Below, piece after piece: positions 54,143 through 61,069 of a DNA stretch of 64,000 bases. The DNA is from Hymenobacter actinosclerus (GTDB lineage Bacteria; Bacteroidota; Bacteroidia; Cytophagales; Hymenobacteraceae). The translations under genes were made by a program, and so were the position numbers. Numbering within the stretch: the first letter of the stretch is position 1; each line of letters starts with the position of its first letter. The notes beneath the pieces were generated by a model. That model did no database searches, was not told the DNA's origin, and saw only the letters and a program-made list of their open reading frames with translations. The stretch is from contig NZ_FOHS01000002.1 of NCBI RefSeq assembly GCF_900111515.1, positions 310,001-374,000 of the forward strand, in the 5' to 3' direction.

Positions 54143-54324
54143 TAGCTTTGCAGCATGCTTCAACCAGAAAAACTGTTGATGAAGTGCGGAACCCAGCACG
54201 ACTGGGAACCGCGAGTGGACCGGAAGGCCCTCGGCCCCATCGGTTTTCCCGATTCCGTTACTGGTATTTCCGTTGTTTCCAGATATTGCCCCGCTACCGT
54301 TTCGGATTCCGAAACGGTTTTTTT
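54143..54324 (+). promoter_or_regulatory. Candidate attenuator leader before pyrB
   Basis: TAGCTTTG (54143-54150) fits the Bacteroidota -7 element TAnnTTTG. It is followed by a stem GCGG-AA-CCCAG / CTGGG-AA-CCGC (54186-54212) with a symmetric AA/AA internal loop, and then the terminator at 54297-54324. A second TAnnTTTG (TAAGTTTG, 54333-54340) lies after the terminator, before pyrB at 54508. The layout suits transcription attenuation, or a small RNA with its own terminator; I see no match to a known riboswitch or PyrR site. Confidence 0.4.
54297..54324 (+). terminator. Strong intrinsic terminator upstream of pyrB
   Basis: CCGTTTCGG (54297-54305) pairs with CCGAAACGG (54309-54317) around ATT, followed by seven T. 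It lies 184 bp upstream of pyrB, in a region with no supported gene. Confidence 0.85.
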
Positions 54325-54507
54325 ATGCCCGCTAAGTTTGGCAGTTGCTGCTCCGCGGCGGCCGCTGCCACCGCCCTGGGTCACGCCGGCCGCCGCAACT
54401 CCGGGCTCAGGCCGTTGTCGCTCCGCAAAACCGGTGAACTGTTGAACGCTAGGGTAGCCCTTCCGGCTCGTAACTACTGACTACATACTTAATTGCTCCA
54501 ACCTGGT

Positions 54508-55488
54508 ATGGCACGTAAAGACCTGCTCGACATTGCATCCCTGCACCGCGAGGAAATCGAGTTTCTGCTCGACCAATCCACGTCCTTTAAAAAGCTGTTC
54601 ACCCATTCGGTGAAGAAGATTCCCGCCCTGGAGGGCAAGTCCGTGCTCATGCTGTTCTACGAGGCCAGCACCCGCACGCACTCCTCCTTCGAGGTGGCGG
54701 CCAAACGCCTCTCGGCGGAGGTTACGAATTTCGACGTCGCCCACTCCTCCATCTCCAAGGGCGAGTCGGTGCGCGAAACGATTGAAACGCTCCAGGCCAT
54801 GCGCACCGACTACATCGTGGTGCGCCACAGTCACCCCGGCCTGCCCGGCATGATTGCCCGCCAAACCACGGCCTCGGTTATCAACGCCGGCGACGGGGCG
54901 CACGAGCACCCCACCCAGGCCCTGCTGGACGCGTTTACCATCAGAGAAAAATTCCCCGACCCCCGAGGCAAAAAAGTCCTCATCATCGGTGATATTCTTC
55001 ATTCCCGCGTGGCGCGCTCCACCAGCACGCTGCTGCAAAAGCTGGGCATCGAGGTGGCGTACCTCGGGCCGGGCTCGCTGGTGCCCAAGTACGTGCCGGA
55101 AAGCATCCGCCGCTTCACCGACTACGAGGCGGCCATGGCCTGGGCACCCGATGTGGTGTACCTGCTCCGCGTGCAGATGGAGCGCCAGGACGTGCAGTTT
55201 TTCCCCAGCCTCCGCGAATACCACCGGGTGTACGGTATCACCACTGCCCGGCTGGCGGAAATCAGCGACCTGGGCCTTTACATTATGCACCCCGGCCCCG
55301 TAAACCGCGGGGTTGAGCTGTGCGACGCCGTGATGGACTACGAGCGCAGCCTTATCACCAACCAGGTCGAAAACGGCATCTCGGTGCGCATGGCCGTGCT
55401 CGACTGGCTCAAGCCGGGCGGGGATTTCCCGCGGCAGGAATCGTACGTAGCACGGCAGCGCGCCGACTCAACGGTGCTTACGCCCTGA
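54508..55488 (+). CDS. pyrB: Aspartate carbamoyltransferase catalytic subunit
   Basis: 326 residues from the ATG at 54508 (MARKDLLDIASLH). The carbamoyl-phosphate site FYEASTRTHSSFE (near residue 52), the HPTQALLDAFTI segment (near 133), LIIGDILHSRVARS and IMHPGPVNRG are all in order. It makes carbamoyl-aspartate in pyrimidine synthesis. No pyrI partner in the window. It has a 740-bp noncoding leader after pyrD and a family A repeat after its stop. Confidence 0.95.
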   Translation: MARKDLLDIASLHREEIEFLLDQSTSFKKLFTHSVKKIPALEGKSVLMLFYEASTRTHSSFEVAAKRLSAEVTNFDVAHSSISKGESVRETIETLQAMRTDYIVVRHSHPGLPGMIARQTTASVINAGDGAHEHPTQALLDAFTIREKFPDPRGKKVLIIGDILHSRVARSTSTLLQKLGIEVAYLGPGSLVPKYVPESIRRFTDYEAAMAWAPDVVYLLRVQMERQDVQFFPSLREYHRVYGITTARLAEISDLGLYIMHPGPVNRGVELCDAVMDYERSLITNQVENGISVRMAVLDWLKPGGDFPRQESYVARQRADSTVLTP

Positions 55489-55490
55489 TT

Positions 55491-55661
55491 AGAACGTCAT
55501 GCTGATGCTGAGTGACTGTCATGCTGAGCGAAGGCGCAGCCGTAGTCGAAGCATCTCTACTGCAATGCTAATCCTGTCGACTACAACGAAGCGGCAGAGA
55601 TGCTTCGACTGGGCCCCGACCCTGGCTTGATGCGCCACATGCTCAGCATGACCCGTTCTTT
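55491..55661. repeat. Palindromic repeat family A, copy 7
   Basis: Left part carries AGAACGTCATGCTGATGCTG and a second GTCATGCTGAGCGAAGGCGC; right part GAGATGCTTCGACT and CATGCTCAGCATGAC. The arms are longer and less matched than in other copies. It fills the pyrB-pyrC gap. Confidence 0.8.
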
Positions 55662-55704
55662 TGTATTTCGATTACTTTCTGAATAACCACATCATACCTC
55701 CTTC

Positions 55705-56985
55705 ATGCTTCTCCTGCAAAACGCCCGCATCGCCTCCGAAAACTCACCCGCTTTGCTCGAAAGTGATGTCCTGATTGTCGAGGGCAGGATTCAGGAAATC
55801 GGCAGCGGCCTGGCGGTTCCCGAAGGGGCCCGGGTTATCGACGCGCGCGGCCGGGTGCTGATGCCCGGCATGTTTGACGCCCACGTCCATTTCCGCGCCC
55901 CCGGCTTCGAGAACAAGGAAACCATCACCACGGGCAGCGAAGCGGCCATCAACGGCGGCGTTACCGGCGTGGTGATGATGCCCAACACCCGCCCAGCCCT
56001 CGACTCGGCCACGGCGGTAGCCACCGTGCTCGACAATGCCCGCGACCGGTCGCGCATTCCGGTGTACACCTCCGGCTGCGTTACCAAAAACCGCGAGGGC
56101 AAGGAGCTGGCCGAAATTGAGGGCATGCGCGAGCTGGGGGTGAAAATGCTCACCGACGACGGCGACACTACCGCCGACCCGGCCGTGCTGCTGCGGGCCA
56201 TGCAGTACGGCACCGAGTTCGGGATGTTTTTCGCCAGCCACTGCGAGGTGCCGGAACTGGCCGGGCCGCGCGCCCTCAACGAAGGCGTGATGAGCTACCG
56301 GCTCGGCATCAAGGGCTCGCCCGCCTGCGCCGAGGAAATCATCATCGACCGCGACATCCGCCTGGCCCACGCGGCGGGCGCGCACGTGCACATCCAGCAC
56401 GTTTCCAGCAAGCTCGGCATGGAAACCATCCGCTGGTGGAAATCGCGCGGCGATGTGAAGGTGACGGCGGAAGTATCGCCCCACCACCTGCTGTTCATCG
56501 ACGAACACATCGGCGACTACGACACGAACTACAAGATGAACCCGCCGCTGCGGACCCAGGCCGATCGTGACGCGCTGCTCGAAGGGCTCATCGAAGGCGT
56601 GTTCGACCTCATCGCCACCGACCACGCGCCGCATACGCCGTTCGAGAAAGCCCAGGACTTCATCAGCGCCCCTAACGGCATCACCGGCCTCGATACGGCC
56701 CTGGTATCGCTCTATCACCACTTCGTGGAGCCCGGAAAATTTGGCTGGGACCTGGTGATAAAGCGCTACTCGGCCGAGCCCCGCCGCCTGATGGGCCTGC
56801 CGGTCGCCGCCATCGAAGTCGGCCAGCAAGCTGAATGCCTGCTGTTTGATACGGAAGCGGAAACGACCTTCACGCGGGACTTCATGAAATCCAAATCCCA
56901 GAATACGCCCTTTCTCGACCAGACGTTGAAAGGCCGGGTAGACCTGGTAATTTTGGGCACGGAAATCCTGCTGGAGCGCGAATAG
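55705..56985 (+). CDS. pyrC: Dihydroorotase
   Basis: 426 residues from the ATG at 55705. Class I dihydroorotase layout: metal ligands in FDAHVHFRAPGFENKE (near residue 58), TGVVMMPNTRP, ASHCEVPEL, HIQHVSSKLG, and the catalytic Asp in IATDHAPHT (near 305). It cyclises carbamoyl-aspartate to dihydroorotate. It is between pyrB and purE, with a repeat upstream. Confidence 0.95.
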   Translation: MLLLQNARIASENSPALLESDVLIVEGRIQEIGSGLAVPEGARVIDARGRVLMPGMFDAHVHFRAPGFENKETITTGSEAAINGGVTGVVMMPNTRPALDSATAVATVLDNARDRSRIPVYTSGCVTKNREGKELAEIEGMRELGVKMLTDDGDTTADPAVLLRAMQYGTEFGMFFASHCEVPELAGPRALNEGVMSYRLGIKGSPACAEEIIIDRDIRLAHAAGAHVHIQHVSSKLGMETIRWWKSRGDVKVTAEVSPHHLLFIDEHIGDYDTNYKMNPPLRTQADRDALLEGLIEGVFDLIATDHAPHTPFEKAQDFISAPNGITGLDTALVSLYHHFVEPGKFGWDLVIKRYSAEPRRLMGLPVAAIEVGQQAECLLFDTEAETTFTRDFMKSKSQNTPFLDQTLKGRVDLVILGTEILLERE

Positions 56986-57012
56986 GCGGCGAGTAAATAA
57001 GCTGATAAAACC

Positions 57013-57033
57013 AACGTCATGCTCAGCATGACG
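57013..57033. repeat. Shrunken family A palindrome
   Basis: AACGTCATGCTCAGCATGACG contains the two inner arms of family A joined with no loop. It lies between pyrC and purE. Confidence 0.7.
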
Positions 57034-57058
57034 ACCAAGAATCGACCAAACAATTTTC

Positions 57059-57586
57059 ATGAGTACCCCTTCCAATCCTAACACCCCCAGCACCGACCCA
57101 GCCAAGCCCCTGGTTGGCGTGGTGATGGGCTCCAGCAGCGACTGGGACACCATGCAGCACGCCGTGCAGCTGCTCACGCACTTTGGCGTGGCCCACGAGG
57201 CGCGCGTTGTATCGGCCCACCGCATGCCCGACGACCTGTTTGCCTACGCCGAACAAGCTGGCCCGCGGGGCTTGCAGGCCATCATTGCCGGGGCCGGGGG
57301 GGCCGCCCATCTGCCGGGCATGATGGCGGCCAAAACCGCGCTGCCCGTGCTGGGCGTGCCGGTGGCCAGCCGGCATTTGCAGGGGGTTGATTCGCTGCAC
57401 AGCATCGTGCAAATGCCCAAGGGCGTGCCCGTGGCCACGTTCGCCATTGGCAGCGCCGGGGCGGCCAATGCCGCGCTGTTCGCCGTGAGCATGCTGGCCC
57501 TGCACGACCCGGACCTGGCCGCCAAGCTCCAGGCGTTTCGGGCCGAACAAACCGAAGCCGCCCGCGCCATGACGCTGCCAGTATGA
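57059..57586 (+). CDS. purE: N5-carboxyaminoimidazole ribonucleotide mutase
   Basis: 175 residues. Class I Pur[15 protein letters not shown] at the nucleotide site (near residue 22), [10 protein letters not shown] with the catalytic His (near 55), [11 protein letters not shown] and PVGTPxG-type segments ([23 protein letters not shown]). Transfers the carboxyl group from N5-CAIR to give CAIR in purine synthesis. It overlaps purK by 4 bp (ATGA), so the pair is coupled. Confidence 0.95.
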   Translation: MSTPSNPNTPSTDPAKPLVGVVMGSSSDWDTMQHAVQLLTHFGVAHEARVVSAHRMPDDLFAYAEQAGPRGLQAIIAGAGGAAHLPGMMAAKTALPVLGVPVASRHLQGVDSLHSIVQMPKGVPVATFAIGSAGAANAALFAVSMLALHDPDLAAKLQAFRAEQTEAARAMTLPV

Positions 57587-58818
57587 ACGACGGAACGCAC
57601 AACGCAACCATGACGCCTATTTACCCAGGCAGCGTAGACGCCGCCGGCCGGCCGGCGACCCTGGGGGTGCTGGGCGGTGGCCAGCTGGGCCGCATGTTTG
57701 TGCATGCCGCCCAGCGCCTGGGCTACTTCACTGCCGTACTGGAGCCCGACGCGCAAAGCCCGGCCGGGCTGGTGAGCCACCACCACATCCAGACCGACTA
57801 CAATGACCCGGCCGGGCTGGCGCAGCTGGCCCGGCTGTGCCAGGCCATCACCACCGAGTTTGAAAACGTGCCCGCCCAGGCCCTGCAAATGCTGGCCCGC
57901 ACCCGCCCCGTGGCCCCCGGCGCGGCCGGGGTGGGCATCGCGCAAAACCGCATCGAGGAAAAAGCCCACTTCACGGCCTGCGCCAACCTGTCGGGGGTAA
58001 CATGCGCGCCCTACGCGGTGATTGAAACGCCCGCCCAGCTTCAGGCCGTGCTGGACGACCGGGCCGATTTGCTGCCCGGCATCCTCAAAACCGCGCGCCT
58101 GGGCTACGACGGCAAGGGCCAGGTGCGCGTGCGGACCGCCGCGGAGCTGGCCGCCGCCTGGGCGGAAATGGGTAGTGTGGCCTGCGTGCTGGAAAAGCTG
58201 CTGCCGCTAACCGCCGAGTGTTCGGTGCTGGTGGCGCGCGGCTGGGACGGGCAAGTCGTGAGCTTCGCGGCCCAGCGCAACGTGCACGTCGATGGCATTC
58301 TGGCCGTGACCCACGCCTACGAAGGCAATATGCCGCCCGCCCTGGCCACCCGGGCCCGCGCGGCGGCCGTTTCGCTGGCCCAGCATCTGGACTACGTAGG
58401 GGTGCTGTGCGTCGAGTTTTTCGTGGTGGGCGAGGGTGAGCACGCCGACCTAATCATCAACGAGATGGCCCCGCGCCCGCACAACAGCGGCCACTACACC
58501 CTCGACGCCTGCAACGTGTCGCAGTTTGACTTGCAGGTGCATACCCTGGCGGGCCTGCCCTTACCGGAGCCGCGCCAGCATTCCCCGGCCATCATGCTTA
58601 ACCTGCTGGGGGAGGTGTGGCTGGATGCCAGCGGCCAGCCGCGCGAGCCCGACTGGGCCAGCGTACTGCGCCTGCCGGGAACCCACCTGCATCTGTACGG
58701 CAAGGCACAAGCCCGGGCCGGCCGCAAAATGGGCCACCTGACCATCACCGGGCCGGATGTCGCCAGTGTGCAAACCGTGGCACGGCAAGTTGCTGGCTTG
58801 CTCGGCTTGCCGTTCTGA
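57583..58818 (+). CDS. purK: N5-carboxyaminoimidazole ribonucleotide synthase
   Basis: 411 residues. ATP-grasp enzyme: [15 protein letters not shown] near residue 30, [10 protein letters not shown] (lid loop) near 170, [19 protein letters not shown], and [18 protein letters not shown] near 290. It uses ATP and bicarbonate to make N5-CAIR from AIR, just before PurE. The start overlaps purE (ATG at 57583), with an alternative ATG at 57610 (MTPIYPGSV). Confidence 0.95.
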   Translation: MNDGTHNATMTPIYPGSVDAAGRPATLGVLGGGQLGRMFVHAAQRLGYFTAVLEPDAQSPAGLVSHHHIQTDYNDPAGLAQLARLCQAITTEFENVPAQALQMLARTRPVAPGAAGVGIAQNRIEEKAHFTACANLSGVTCAPYAVIETPAQLQAVLDDRADLLPGILKTARLGYDGKGQVRVRTAAELAAAWAEMGSVACVLEKLLPLTAECSVLVARGWDGQVVSFAAQRNVHVDGILAVTHAYEGNMPPALATRARAAAVSLAQHLDYVGVLCVEFFVVGEGEHADLIINEMAPRPHNSGHYTLDACNVSQFDLQVHTLAGLPLPEPRQHSPAIMLNLLGEVWLDASGQPREPDWASVLRLPGTHLHLYGKAQARAGRKMGHLTITGPDVASVQTVARQVAGLLGLPF

Positions 58819-58821
58819 CGG

Positions 58822-58981
58822 TGCGCCTCACCCCCTGGCCCCTACGCCGCTCGATGGGCGGAATGAAAAGGAGAGGGGGGACTGGTTTCTAGTTTTTAGC
58901 TTTGCCTTTTCTTATTCGAACGCATCCATCAGAACGCCCCCCTCTTCGTTGAGGAGAGGGGGGCCGGGGGGGGAGGCGCAC
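58822..58981. repeat. Family B inverted repeat between purK and carA
   Basis: TGCGCCTCACCCCCTGGCCC (58822-58841) and GGGGGGCCGGGGGGGGAGGC plus GCA (to 58981) form the arms, with GGAGAGGGGG near 58870 and CCCCCCTC near 58936 inside. It fills the gap and is the noncoding relative of the repeat translated in the DUF5682 gene. Confidence 0.8.
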
Positions 58982-58995
58982 ACTAGCACGACCAC

Positions 58996-60081
58996 ATGAA
59001 TCAAGTAAAACTCATCCTCGAAGACGGCACCGAAATTCAGGGCGAATCCTTCGGCGCGCTGACCTCCGTCGCCGGCGAGGTGGTGTTCAGCACGGCCATG
59101 ACCGGCTACCCCGAAAACCTCACCGACCCGTCCTTCGCCGGCCAGATTCTGGTGCTCACCACCCCGATGGTGGGCAACTACGGCGTGCCCGGCGAGGAGC
59201 TCTACGAGTCGATTTCCCGGATTTTCGAGTCCGACAAAATCCACATTGCCGGGCTGGTGGTGAGCTACTACTCCGAGGAGCACAGCCACTGGCACGCCGC
59301 CAAAAGCCTCGGCGACTGGCTCAAGGAGTACAACATCCCCGGTATTTTCGGCGTCGATACGCGCATGCTTACCAAGAAGCTGCGCGAGAAAGGCGCCATG
59401 CTGGGCAAAATTGTGGCCGACGGGCAGGATGTGCCCTTCCACGACCCCAACTTGGACAACCTGGTGGCCCAGGTGAGCCCCGCCGGCGTGCAACACTACG
59501 GCCACGGCCAGCACAAAATCGTGCTCGTGGACTGCGGCACCAAAACCAACATCATCCGCTGCTTCCTGGAGCGCGACGTGGAGCTGATTCGGGTGCCCTG
59601 GGACTACGATTTCACCCAGCTCGACTACGACGGCCTGTTCCTGAGCAACGGCCCCGGCGACCCCAAAATGTGCGAAGCCACCATCCGGCACCTGCAAAAG
59701 GCCCTGCAACAGGACAAGCCGATTTTCGGCATCTGCCTGGGCAGCCAGCTCATGGGCCTGGCGGCGGGCGGCGACACGTTCAAGCTCAAATACGGCCACC
59801 GCAGCCACAACCAGCCCGTCAAGCTCACCGGCACTCAGCACTGCTACATCACCAGCCAAAACCACGGCTTCGCAGTGGACACCGAAACCCTGCCCGCCGA
59901 GTGGAACATGCTGTTCGAGAACCTAAACGACGGCACCTGCGAAGGCATCAAGCACGTGTCGAAACCGTTCTTCTCCACCCAGTTCCACCCCGAAGCCGCC
60001 GGCGGCCCGCAGGATACGGAGTTTTTGTTTGATGACTTTTTGGAGGCGGTAGTGAAGTATAAGGAGGTTCAACCGAAATAA
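58996..60081 (+). CDS. carA: Carbamoyl-phosphate synthase small subunit
   Basis: 361 residues from the ATG at 58996 (MNQVKLILEDGTEIQG). N-terminal CPS domain, then a class I glutamine amidotransferase: nucleophile Cys in FGICLGSQLMGLAAGG (near residue 248) and the catalytic His-Pro-Glu in STQFHPEAAGG (near 335). The residue after CLG is Ser where many family members have His or Asn. It releases ammonia from glutamine for CarB. Normally carA and carB are adjacent; here about 990 bp lie between them. Confidence 0.95.
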   Translation: MNQVKLILEDGTEIQGESFGALTSVAGEVVFSTAMTGYPENLTDPSFAGQILVLTTPMVGNYGVPGEELYESISRIFESDKIHIAGLVVSYYSEEHSHWHAAKSLGDWLKEYNIPGIFGVDTRMLTKKLREKGAMLGKIVADGQDVPFHDPNLDNLVAQVSPAGVQHYGHGQHKIVLVDCGTKTNIIRCFLERDVELIRVPWDYDFTQLDYDGLFLSNGPGDPKMCEATIRHLQKALQQDKPIFGICLGSQLMGLAAGGDTFKLKYGHRSHNQPVKLTGTQHCYITSQNHGFAVDTETLPAEWNMLFENLNDGTCEGIKHVSKPFFSTQFHPEAAGGPQDTEFLFDDFLEAVVKYKEVQPK

Positions 60082-60087
60082 AAGTGT

Positions 60088-60139
60088 CGTCATGCTGAGC
60101 GGAGCGCAGCGAAGTCGAAGCATCTCTACCGCTTCGTTG
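60088..60139. repeat. Family A palindrome, copy 9, left arm
   Basis: CGTCATGCTGAGCGGAGCGC followed by CATCTCTACCGCTTCGTTG. The matching right arm is at 60564-60605, and the Imm50-like gene lies between them. Confidence 0.85.
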
Positions 60140-60162
60140 CACGGCATCATAACTTGAACATC

Positions 60163-60573
60163 ATGTCAGAAAAGCAGAATCCTGCTATTGCTAGAATAAT
60201 TAACGCCAAAGTTATTCACGAGCATTTTGGATACTGGCCAGGTTTCCATGATGCTGAAATAACTAAAGTAACTCTGGAAGCGCATCCCGGTTACTGGCCT
60301 TCAGCAACTTTTGTAGTCGCATCTTTTGAGATGACTAAAGAGCTTGATGAAAAAGGCTATTATAAGCATACCAAGCAATGTGATATCGAATTCCAATTCA
60401 CTGGCATACAAGAAATAGAGTTTGATTATTTCAATCACCAAAATGTGATTTTGAATTTGACATTTGAAGAGAGCGGTGATTTTATCAAATGCACCTTTGA
60501 CCCTTCTGTCGGTTTAGATGCGGTCATTATCGCTGAAAAAATCGCAGTAAGCCTTATCCCAAAGAAGCGGTAG
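60163..60573 (+). CDS. Imm50-like immunity protein
   Basis: 136 residues from the ATG at 60163; a TTG three codons earlier is the alternative. The segment HEHFGYWPGFHDAEITKVTLE, in outline, near residue 20, matches the Imm50 pattern (WP-x-FHDAE), a predicted immunity family in polymorphic toxin systems. The rest is beta-rich and ends VSLIPKKR. It is AT-rich against GC-rich neighbours, so likely acquired. The last two codons and stop (AAG CGG TAG) come from the right arm of a family A repeat. No toxin gene is beside it. Confidence 0.75.
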   Translation: MSEKQNPAIARIINAKVIHEHFGYWPGFHDAEITKVTLEAHPGYWPSATFVVASFEMTKELDEKGYYKHTKQCDIEFQFTGIQEIEFDYFNHQNVILNLTFEESGDFIKCTFDPSVGLDAVIIAEKIAVSLIPKKR

Positions 60574-60605
60574 AGGTGCTTCGACTTCGCTCAGCATGAC
60601 GTTCT
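60564..60605. repeat. Family A palindrome, copy 9, right arm
   Basis: GAAGCGGTAGAGGTGCTTCG followed by CGCTCAGCATGACGTTCT. It provides the end of the Imm50-like ORF. Confidence 0.85.
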
Positions 60606-60617
60606 AAATTCACCAGC

Positions 60618-60908
60618 ATGTACGTTTACATCCTGACTAACCAAACCCAGACTGTCCTGTACATCGGCGTCACCAATGACCTCACGCGGCGACTTTACGA
60701 ACACAGCAGCGGCCGGGGCGACGAAGGGAAATTCACCGGACGATACCAGACGGATTTACTGGTCTATTTTGAAATAGCTCCCGATGCAACGCAGGCCATT
60801 GCGCGGGAAAAGCAGTTGAAAGGCTGGACCCGCCGCAAGAAAGACGCCTTGGTTACCGCGTTTAATCCGACGTGGCAAGCCATCGACTTAGAAACATGGG
60901 AAGGCTGA
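60618..60908 (+). CDS. GIY-YIG nuclease-domain protein
   Basis: 96 residues forming a single GIY-YIG domain of the short UvrC-like/YhbQ type: MYVYILTNQTQTVLYIGVTNDLTRRLYEH, shown in outline, gives YVYIL-x(9)-LYIGVT and the catalytic Arg in LTRRLYEH, then the Glu in IAREKQLKGW. Such stand-alone proteins are common in Bacteroidota and their role (repair, or remnants of homing nucleases) is not settled. It lies between carA and carB, bounded by half copies of family A. Confidence 0.88.
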   Translation: MYVYILTNQTQTVLYIGVTNDLTRRLYEHSSGRGDEGKFTGRYQTDLLVYFEIAPDATQAIAREKQLKGWTRRKKDALVTAFNPTWQAIDLETWEG

Positions 60909-60914
60909 TGTGGC

Positions 60915-60960
60915 AACGAAGCGGTAGAGATGCTTCGACAAGCTCAGCATGACGTTCTTT
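60915..60960. repeat. Family A right half only
   Basis: CAACGAAGCGGTAGAGATGC through CTCAGCATGACGTTCTT, with no left partner. Direct repeat of the next feature. Confidence 0.8.
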
Positions 60961-60978
60961 TTTAATTGCATACCTCTA

Positions 60979-61033
60979 CAACGAAGCGGTAGAGATGTTT
61001 CGACTCCGCTGCGCTCCGCTCAACATGACGTTC
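60979..61033. repeat. Family A right half only, second
   Basis: AACGAAGCGGTAGAGATGTT through CGCTCAACATGACGTTCT. Same orientation as the previous half, 18 bp on, so a tandem of halves lies just before carB. Confidence 0.8.
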
Positions 61034-61069
61034 TGATTGCTCCTAGCAATCTGTTACCTAACCCTTAGC

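Noticed and set aside
54143..54324. Small SRP RNA or a known riboswitch upstream of pyrB
   Set aside because: The GGAAGCAGC-type SRP motif and known riboswitch cores were looked for by eye and not found.
54155..54445. A 96-residue frame in the pyrB leader
   Set aside because: It spans the strong terminator and has no family signature; leader RNA fits better than a gene.
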